Origin: Candidatus Zixiibacteriota bacterium
GTDB taxonomy: Bacteria; Zixibacteria; MSB-5A5; GN15; FEB-12
Length of the DNA: 37,787 bases
Assembly: GCA_024278515.1 (NCBI GenBank)
Contig: JAJRTA010000194.1
Coordinates: 1 to 37,787 of the forward strand
Direction of reading: 5' to 3'
Positions 30,510 through 37,787 of the stretch are shown piece by piece. Made by a program: the position numbers and the translations under genes. Numbering within the stretch: the stretch's first letter is position 1; every line of letters starts with the position of its first letter. The notes below the pieces were generated by a model. The model searched no databases, was not told where the DNA came from, and saw only the letters and a program-made list of their open reading frames with translations.

Positions 30510-32564
30510 ATGAAAAAACCTCGTGATAGTCTTTTCGGGTTGCGCCCCGGTTATATCTCGCTACCGGCTCTTTACGCTCTGGCCATGGCCGGAGTACTGA
30601 CATTGTTTTTCGAGCTGTGGCGGTTTATCCTGATGGTAAGGTTATGGGACCGGGCATCGGAACTGCCGGGATGGGTCTTGTTTAAGTCTTTTCTGGTCGG
30701 TGCGCGATTTGATCTGGTAATTGCCTGTTACCTGACAGTTTTTCTGTATGTTCTCTCGATCATTCCCGGTCTGGAGATAACGCGTCGAAAGTGGACGCTT
30801 AGTTTTCATACCGGGCTGTTGTCGGTTGTGGCGGCGGTTATTTTTCTCATGCATATGGTCGATCTGGAGTTCTATTCGTTTTTCAACTCCCGCCTGAACG
30901 GGGTGGCTCTCACCTGGCGTGAAACTCCGGGGATGGCTCTGTCGATGATCTGGGACATGTTCCCGGTGGTTTGGTACCTGCTTATGACGGCTGTCATTCT
31001 GATCGGGTTCATTTTGATCATGGGTCGAATCAGGCGATGGTTGTTCGACGGACGAGCCGGCTCATCGATCCGGGTAAACCTGATCTATCTGCCGGTGGTT
31101 ACTGCGATCCTGTTTGTCGGAGCGCGGGGACGGCTGGCCGACAAGTCGCCCATCCGCAGCGGCGTAGCCTATTTTTCCGAATATGATCTGGCCAACCAGA
31201 TGGCGCTGAATCCCGCCTTTACTTTCTGGCGCGATGCGATCTATGACGCCCGCGACAAGGAGCAGCTTGCTAAGATGATGGCCACGGTGCAATCGACCGG
31301 CGGGGAGCCTTTGGTGCGGCGTCTTCTCGGAATGCCGGACAGCCTGATTAACCGGACCGATCAGAAAATCTGCCGCCCGGTGAGATTTGAAAAACAGAAT
31401 GAAGACCCGCCCAACGTGATGATCGTGATGATGGAGTCATTCGGCAGTACGAAACTGGGCGCGCTGGACAACCGTTTTCCCTGGGACCTCTCTCCCTGTT
31501 TTGATTCGCTGGTTGAGGAAGGTATTCTTTTCACCAATTTCTATTCAGCCGGGATGCACACATACAGTGGTGTCTTCAGCACTCTTACCGGCAGTCCCCA
31601 CCAGTTCACCGAACTGGTGATGAAGCAGGTACCGGGGCAGACACATTTTCGTTCGCTGGCCGCCGTGCTAAAGGATTACGGTTACAACACCTGGTTTTTT
31701 ACCACTCACGACCCGCATTTTGACAATATGCAGGGGTTCGCCATGTCCAACGGCATCAACCGGGTGGTTTCCTCGCTCGATTTCGACCCTGATGAATGGA
31801 TAGGGACCTGGGGTGTTCCGGATCATGTGCTGTTTGATCGTGTCGTCGAGGTGCTTGGGAACGAAAACCATGACCGGTGGTTCGCGATGCTGCTTTCCAC
31901 CTCCAACCATGGCCCCTGGAAAGTTCCCGATGTGCCGTTTGCCAGGATAGCTGATACCGCCGACAAAGCCGACGAGCTGAACGCTTTCAAATACTCGGAC
32001 TGGTCGCTGGGCCGCCTGGTCAGACGGATGCAGAACGATCCGGCTTTCTCCAACACACTGATTTTCATAACCGCCGACAACGGCACTCCGTACGGCCAGA
32101 CACTGGATTTGGATCTTACCTATTTCCAGATTCCGCTTTTGATACTTGATACCGATAATCGTATCCCGGCCGGTCTGCGAGTCGACCGGCTGGGGGGTCA
32201 GCTTGATATTCTCGCTACCGTGATGGGGCAGGTGCGTCTCGATTACGACAACTACAGTTTCGGACATGATCTGCTGGACAGCAGTCTTGAAATCACCGAC
32301 TACGCCCAGTTTTCTGAGTGGTACCGGGTTGGTTATATCGAAGGCGACTACTATGCCATCTATCGATTACGGGGTCAGCAAGGCTCCTGTTACCGTCTCG
32401 ATGATTTAACCGATGATCTGGTCGTTTCAAATCCGGCCGTAGCAACTCCTCTGATAGACAAGGCGGCCGCTATATTCCGTACCGGGTGGGAAAACATGAG
32501 ACGCCCTGTTCCGGATCATTCACTTGTTGATGGTCACACGGTTAATGTTCTGTCGGGTCCTTAA
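30510..32564 (+). CDS. LTA synthase-like membrane sulfatase (phosphoglycerol transferase family)
   Basis: Five N-terminal TM helices then sulfatase domain: NVMIVMMESFGSTKLGALD, FYSAGMHTYSGVFSTLTG, LIFITADNGTPYG. Start trimmed to MKKPRD. Confidence 0.9.
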   Translation: MKKPRDSLFGLRPGYISLPALYALAMAGVLTLFFELWRFILMVRLWDRASELPGWVLFKSFLVGARFDLVIACYLTVFLYVLSIIPGLEITRRKWTLSFHTGLLSVVAAVIFLMHMVDLEFYSFFNSRLNGVALTWRETPGMALSMIWDMFPVVWYLLMTAVILIGFILIMGRIRRWLFDGRAGSSIRVNLIYLPVVTAILFVGARGRLADKSPIRSGVAYFSEYDLANQMALNPAFTFWRDAIYDARDKEQLAKMMATVQSTGGEPLVRRLLGMPDSLINRTDQKICRPVRFEKQNEDPPNVMIVMMESFGSTKLGALDNRFPWDLSPCFDSLVEEGILFTNFYSAGMHTYSGVFSTLTGSPHQFTELVMKQVPGQTHFRSLAAVLKDYGYNTWFFTTHDPHFDNMQGFAMSNGINRVVSSLDFDPDEWIGTWGVPDHVLFDRVVEVLGNENHDRWFAMLLSTSNHGPWKVPDVPFARIADTADKADELNAFKYSDWSLGRLVRRMQNDPAFSNTLIFITADNGTPYGQTLDLDLTYFQIPLLILDTDNRIPAGLRVDRLGGQLDILATVMGQVRLDYDNYSFGHDLLDSSLEITDYAQFSEWYRVGYIEGDYYAIYRLRGQQGSCYRLDDLTDDLVVSNPAVATPLIDKAAAIFRTGWENMRRPVPDHSLVDGHTVNVLSGP

Positions 32565-32614
32565 CACAACACACCTCAGGCGTGACGGGACGGGATGTGT
32601 TGGATCGGTTGTAT

Positions 32615-32718
32615 GGCTTCCGGGTCAGACCCGGAAGCCGGTTCTATTTCGCGTCATGCTGAACTTGATTCAGCATCCAGAAAACAAATGTGCATGGATC
32701 GGAATGATATTCATTGGA
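32615..32718. repeat. Mosaic palindromic intergenic repeat, copy B
   Basis: GGCTTCCGGG-tcaga-CCCGGAAGCC (32615-32639), ATGCTGAA-cttga-TTCAGCAT (32656-32676); block 32638-32699 matches copy A. Confidence 0.85.
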
Positions 32719-32967
32719 TGCCCCCGTCCGCTATGCTTCGGGATACAAGACACAGGCCTGCACAAAAAAATAAAGCTTCGTCAAACCATTTTTCGGGGAA
32801 AGTCCATTTACGGATAAAGATTGACTTTCAAATCATCTTTCGCTTATTATTGACTCTGATACAATGTTTGTATTCCCTGTGCCGGCCTTTTGTGCCGAGG
32901 GCCTGTCCGTTCAGTTCAGAAATTAAAAAGATCTTGGTTCAAAATAATAATATCAGGATGACCCCGC

Positions 32968-35900
32968 ATGAAAAAAGATACCCGGATACTTTTATTATCA
33001 ATCATGTTCGGACTGCTCTTCTGGTTGACGGATTCGTTGATTGATTACACAACCGTTTCAGGAGCTGATTTTTGGGGCTTGCTGTTTACCTCTGTCCCTG
33101 CTCATGAAATCTATATGCGCAGTGCCGCATTCGGCTTTTTTGTGCTATTCGGTATCGTACTTTCGATTTTGCTCCGGCGCCCCGGATACGCTGAGGCGAT
33201 AGTTGAAAAAGGTGCGGAAAATTTTACCACAGCGTTGAAGAGCATCGGTGACGGAGTTATTGTCACCGATAATAAAGGTATCGTGACATTCATAAACCCG
33301 ATGGCGGAACAGTTGACCGGCTGGCTCTCCGGGGAGGCGTTGGGAAGTCCAATCGAAGAAGTTTTTAATATTACCAATGAGTTCACCAACGAGAAAGCCA
33401 AGAATCCGATCACGCGGGTGTTGAATGAAGGGGTCGTGGTAGGTTTGGCCAATCATACGCAACTGACCTCGCGGGACGGTACGGTCTGTCCGATTGATGA
33501 CAGCGGCGCTCCTGTTTTGAATGCGTCCGGGGATATTGTAGGGGCGGTTCTGGTATTTCGTGATATAAGCGAACGCCGCTCGGCTGAGAAACGGATCAGC
33601 CATTTGAATTCGGTATTGCTGGCTGTCCGTAACGTAAACCAACTGATTACTCGTGAGAAGGATCCGGTAAAGCTGATTCAGGAATCGTGTAACTGCCTGG
33701 TTGAAACCAGGGGGTACGACTGCGCCTGGATCGCTCTGACCGATGATCATGGTAAAGTTATAAATGTGGTATATGCAGGCTCCAATGTTGGTTTTAAGAG
33801 TCTGGACCGGAGGATGAAAGAAGGAGACTTCCCGACCTGTTGTCGATTGGCCGCTCAGCAGCTTGGTGTTGTAACAATTAAAGGTCCGTCGGAGGAATGT
33901 CCGGAATGTCCGCTTGTTGATCATTTCCCCCGTTCCGGCACTTTTGTCACGCAACTGCATTATGACGGTCATTACTACGGTTTCCTTGCGGCATACCTTC
34001 CGATCCATCTGGTGGACGACCCGGAAGAGAAAGCGCTGTTTGAGGAAGTGGCCGGAGATATCGCCTTTGCGCTTTTTGCTATCGAGCAGCAGGAGATTAT
34101 TCAGGAAGCTGTCCGCAGGGAAAAGTTGGTAACAGACAGGCTGAAGCTTTCCATAGAAAACATGATGGATGCTTACGCTTTGCATGAGGCGATCTTCGAT
34201 GAAAACGGCCGCATGAAAGACTATCGTTTTCTTCAATGGAACACGGCCGCTGAACAGATAACCGGACGTAAAAGCGAAGAAGTAATCGGGCGTACAGCTC
34301 TGGAACTGTTCCCCGGTGTAGCTGAGCGCGGTCTTTTGGACCGCTACGCCGATGTCGTGGCCACGGGAAAACCCGCTTACATTGAAGATTTCTATTACGA
34401 AGGAGATAATCTCAATATCGCCTTTGATATTGCCTGTTTTCGTGTCGATGAAAAGCATTTCGTTTGCGTTTTTCGCAACATAACCGATCGAAAGCAGATA
34501 GAAGAGGCTCTTGCCCGCGAACGGGAAAGGCTGGCTGTGACGCTCAGTTCGATCGGCGATGCTGTCATCGCGACCGATACGCAGGGAGAGATCGTACTGT
34601 TCAATAAGATGGCCGAACGGTTGACCGGGTACAATGAGCAGGAAGCCATAGGGCGACCTTTACACGAGGCGTTCAGGATTATCGATGCGGAAACACGCGA
34701 GGAGCTGCCCAATCCGGTTGAAAAACTGGTTGATTCCGGACGGGTGTCGGGTTTTTCCAGGGAGACACTGCTTATTTCCAAAAACGGTACGGAGCTTGTG
34801 ATAGATGATTCCGGCGCGCCGATACGTGAGCCAAGCGGGAAGATAATCGGGGTTGTTCTGGTTTTCAGGGATGTTACCGAAACCCGGCGATTGCGGGATA
34901 TGGCGATGCGCGCCCAGCGACTGGAAACAGCCGGCCGGATAGCCGGTCAGGTGGCGCATGATTTCAATAATCTGCTGGCCCCGCTGATGGCCTACCCGGA
35001 GTTTATCAGGGAAGCGCTTCCGGAAGGTGACGAGGCGCGTGGATTTGTTGACAAAATCGAAAGCGCCGCCGAGCAGATTGCCGACATCAATCAGCAACTG
35101 CTTACTCTCGGCCGTCGCGGACATTATACGGTGGCGCCGTTCTCATTGAATGACACTGTCCGCGAAGTTGTAAAACAGCTCAGCCCGGTCCCTTCCAATC
35201 TGGCTTTGGATATCGAACTGGCCGAAGATCTGATGCCTGTCAGGGGCGGCTCTGCCCAGGTTTTCAGAGCGGTTTCCAATCTTGTTTCCAACGCCCGCGA
35301 CGCCATGCAGGATATCGGACGACTGCATATTAGAACAGAGAACTTCTATCTCGAAAACATGGTTGGAGTTCACGGTCCCATACCGGTCGGCGAATATGTC
35401 AAACTTACCGTTACCGATACCGGCCCGGGGCTTCCCGACGGTATGATCACCAGGATTTTCGAACCGTTTTTCACGACCAAGACGGTCGATCGGCGACGCG
35501 GCTCCGGGCTTGGTCTGAGCATTGTCCATGCCGTGATGGAAGATCATAACGGCTACATAGATGTGAAGAGCTGGCCGGGGCATGGAACCTCGTTCTTTTT
35601 ATATTTCCCCGCCGTACGTGATTCTGTGGTCGGAGATCAGGAAGATGATGACAGTATTGTCGGCGGCAACGAGAAAATAGTGGTAGTCGATGATGACCCC
35701 TTCCAGCGCGAGGTTACCATTACCCTGTTGGAAAAACTGGGCTATGAGGCTGTCGCTGTTGAAGGCGGCGAGAAGGCGGTGGATCTCCTGAAGTCCGATT
35801 CGTGCGATCTGCTGATTCTCGATATGATAATGCCGGGCGGAATAGACGGCGCCGAGACATACGAACAGATTCTCGCATTCCATCCCGGCCAGAAAGCTGT

Positions 35901-36042
35901 CATCGTGTCCGGGTATGCTGAAAGTGAAAGAGTTCAGCATGCGATCGGACTGGGAGCCGGAGCCTTTGTACGCAAACCGCTGACGATGAAATCTCTTGCC
36001 CTGGCTGTTCGCAGGGAACTGGACCGGGTCACGATGGAATAG
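32968..36042 (+). CDS. Hybrid sensor histidine kinase (TM, PAS, GAF, PAS, PAS, HisKA/HATPase, C-terminal receiver)
   Basis: ALKSIGDGVIVTDNKGIVTFINPMAEQLTGW, QVAHDFNNLLAPLM, DTGPGLPDGMITRIFEPFFTTK, VVVDDDPFQREV...LLILDMIMPGGIDG...KPL. Confidence 0.96.
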   Translation: MKKDTRILLLSIMFGLLFWLTDSLIDYTTVSGADFWGLLFTSVPAHEIYMRSAAFGFFVLFGIVLSILLRRPGYAEAIVEKGAENFTTALKSIGDGVIVTDNKGIVTFINPMAEQLTGWLSGEALGSPIEEVFNITNEFTNEKAKNPITRVLNEGVVVGLANHTQLTSRDGTVCPIDDSGAPVLNASGDIVGAVLVFRDISERRSAEKRISHLNSVLLAVRNVNQLITREKDPVKLIQESCNCLVETRGYDCAWIALTDDHGKVINVVYAGSNVGFKSLDRRMKEGDFPTCCRLAAQQLGVVTIKGPSEECPECPLVDHFPRSGTFVTQLHYDGHYYGFLAAYLPIHLVDDPEEKALFEEVAGDIAFALFAIEQQEIIQEAVRREKLVTDRLKLSIENMMDAYALHEAIFDENGRMKDYRFLQWNTAAEQITGRKSEEVIGRTALELFPGVAERGLLDRYADVVATGKPAYIEDFYYEGDNLNIAFDIACFRVDEKHFVCVFRNITDRKQIEEALARERERLAVTLSSIGDAVIATDTQGEIVLFNKMAERLTGYNEQEAIGRPLHEAFRIIDAETREELPNPVEKLVDSGRVSGFSRETLLISKNGTELVIDDSGAPIREPSGKIIGVVLVFRDVTETRRLRDMAMRAQRLETAGRIAGQVAHDFNNLLAPLMAYPEFIREALPEGDEARGFVDKIESAAEQIADINQQLLTLGRRGHYTVAPFSLNDTVREVVKQLSPVPSNLALDIELAEDLMPVRGGSAQVFRAVSNLVSNARDAMQDIGRLHIRTENFYLENMVGVHGPIPVGEYVKLTVTDTGPGLPDGMITRIFEPFFTTKTVDRRRGSGLGLSIVHAVMEDHNGYIDVKSWPGHGTSFFLYFPAVRDSVVGDQEDDDSIVGGNEKIVVVDDDPFQREVTITLLEKLGYEAVAVEGGEKAVDLLKSDSCDLLILDMIMPGGIDGAETYEQILAFHPGQKAVIVSGYAESERVQHAIGLGAGAFVRKPLTMKSLALAVRRELDRVTME

Positions 36043-36080
36043 ACAGCCGGACGTTACTATTGTAGTCCTGATATCCTGTA

Positions 36081-37787
36081 CTAAAGCCCGAGCTGCGGGT
36101 AGTCCTGACGAAGACGCGCGACATATTGAGTATCGAGGCCGCGCTCGACGGCCCGTTTGAACAAAGGAGCGGCCAGTTCGTAGCGGCGATGATTAAGATG
36201 ATACTGTCCGAGTTCGGTCAGTGAAATGAGCGGGGCGTCGTCGCGGGCGGTCAATTCATTTATGGCCCCAAGCCAGCCGTCGAGGTCGTTGCGTTTTTTG
36301 TGGATCTGCACCAGGCCGACCAACGGTTCCAGTTCGGTCGGAGCGTACCTGCGGGCTTTCAGGATAGTCTCAAACGCCCGATCGTAGTCTCCTTTGGCAA
36401 ACCACATCGTTGACAGGCTGTTCCAGACCCGCCAGTTGTACGGATTCATTCCGGCCGCGATTTCCAGATAAGCAATTGCGCTGTCCGGCTGCCGGAGGTT
36501 CCCGAAACACATTCCTATATTCGCATACGGGGCCACGAAAGTTGGATGCAGGCCGACCGCTTCGCGGAACTTTGCGATCGCCTCGGTATATTTCCCCTCC
36601 TGACGGAGAGCTATGCCGTCACGGTTCAATACAAACTGGGGATAGTCGGCGACATATTCACGATAAGCCTCCTCCGCGGCGGCGCTGTCTCCATGTTGAT
36701 CGTAGTATTTTTTCAGCAGGGTCCGGCCGTACATGTTCTTGAGTTTATCAAGCGCGGCGTAATTGTTGAACCATTGGATCGACCGGTCCGGGTCGGTCTG
36801 GCTGACGGCTCGTGGTAATAATACGAGCAAACCCAGCAGTGAGATCATGCCGATGATGGGAATATAACTTCGCGGCCTGGTTTTCCTGTCCAGAAGAGAA
36901 TAGAAAACGAACAAAGCCGGCGGGACACTGCCGAAAGAAAACAGATCCCAGTCGCGAGCCATCCCCAACTTGGGATCGAAAATGAACAGGGCTGCCCAGC
37001 ATGATACGATAAGCAGAGCCAGAAAACGATACTCACGCAACCGGAACATTCCATGAACCGGTTGCATAATTGTCGCCACCAGCATCAGCGGCAGACCGGG
37101 GATCATCAACAGAAGCAGATTGCCGAAATCGGCCAGATGCGAAGCGGAGAAAAGATGGTATCCTTCAACCGTGAACCGATCGGGTATCAACGGTACGAGC
37201 GAGAATCGAAACATGTAATAATTAAAATAAAAGTGCAAAAACACGGCAACGGTCACTGCGACAGCCACCCCGCCTGCAATCAGCTTGATCCCTTTCGACA
37301 GGGCCGCCACCCGGCTGCCGAACGATGTGCCGGATATCAGCAGGTAGAGAGCGCTCGGGATCAGGGTCACCCCGAAGATATGACTTAAGATCGCCAGCCC
37401 CAGGACGGGTAACAATATCCAGCGGGGAGCGCGTCCCAGCGCGACCATCAAACCTACCACGCTGTAAATCAGAGTGGTCAGTATGAACAGCGAATAGTTT
37501 TCTACATACCCGAAGAAATGATACATGAACCCGCATGATACCATGCCTGAGATGAAAAGCAGACGGTCGCGATTGTTGTCGAAAAGTTTCCTTGCGGCCC
37601 AGGCCAATGCGATAATGAACAGACTACCGGACCCGATCGAAATAATACGAAAACTGGCCAGGGCGGCCGGTTTGCCTTCGCCTATCAGATTCTTTACCCA
37701 GATATGAAGCATCGCCGCGCCTATCTCGCGAGTTTTGACAAGGGGTTCCGGGTCGGACAAAAGCGACAGCACGGTGTAACCGTCGCC
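36081..37787 (-). CDS. Multi-spanning membrane protein (GT-C-like) with C-terminal TPR repeats, 5' end beyond window
   Basis: Frame stays open to the window end (GDGYTVLSLLSDPEPLV...); many TM helices, then TPRs (YTEAIAKFREAVGLHPTFVAPYANIGMCFGNLRQPDSAIAYLEIAAGMNP). Confidence 0.85.
   Translation of the reverse strand, partial: GDGYTVLSLLSDPEPLVKTREIGAAMLHIWVKNLIGEGKPAALASFRIISIGSGSLFIIALAWAARKLFDNNRDRLLFISGMVSCGFMYHFFGYVENYSLFILTTLIYSVVGLMVALGRAPRWILLPVLGLAILSHIFGVTLIPSALYLLISGTSFGSRVAALSKGIKLIAGGVAVAVTVAVFLHFYFNYYMFRFSLVPLIPDRFTVEGYHLFSASHLADFGNLLLLMIPGLPLMLVATIMQPVHGMFRLREYRFLALLIVSCWAALFIFDPKLGMARDWDLFSFGSVPPALFVFYSLLDRKTRPRSYIPIIGMISLLGLLVLLPRAVSQTDPDRSIQWFNNYAALDKLKNMYGRTLLKKYYDQHGDSAAAEEAYREYVADYPQFVLNRDGIALRQEGKYTEAIAKFREAVGLHPTFVAPYANIGMCFGNLRQPDSAIAYLEIAAGMNPYNWRVWNSLSTMWFAKGDYDRAFETILKARRYAPTELEPLVGLVQIHKKRNDLDGWLGAINELTARDDAPLISLTELGQYHLNHRRYELAAPLFKRAVERGLDTQYVARLRQDYPQLGL

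Noticed and set aside
33145-34458. 437 aa minus-strand ORF
   Set aside because: Antisense of the hybrid histidine kinase; no recognisable protein features.

Overview
Chromosomal window with no rRNA, tRNA, CRISPR array or transposase found. The dockerin/T-rich secreted-protein style suggests an uncultivated FCB-type bacterium, but this is only an impression. Left part: a minus-strand group of secreted proteins (cohesin/dockerin-like protein running off the left edge, dockerin-tailed protein, lipoprotein, beta-helix protein), then an orphan two-part protein abutting a truncated gene, and an MsrB-MsrA fusion. Middle: a housekeeping cluster tilS-hpt-ftsH-folE, a PfkB kinase, divIVA-yggS, purine nucleoside phosphorylase, an ECF sigma/anti-sigma pair, and an RND exporter / LolA-like / outer-membrane barrel operon. 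Right: a class II (B12) ribonucleotide reductase, an LTA-synthase-like sulfatase, a hybrid PAS/GAF histidine kinase and a membrane TPR protein. The most interesting unexplained signals are: (1) a ~0.75 kb island at 24.3-25.1 kb with no recognisable gene, strand-asymmetric G5 tracts and interlocking 7-11 bp inverted repeats; (2) a compact promoter-stem-terminator small-RNA candidate at ~30.18-30.26 kb; (3) a similar sequence block in the leaders of the two dockerin-type genes; (4) a precise gene-truncation junction next to an orphan cassette; (5) NrdR-like paired boxes and DnaA-like boxes upstream of the RNR; (6) mosaic palindromic intergenic repeats. All calls come from reading the sequence; no database search or folding program was run.
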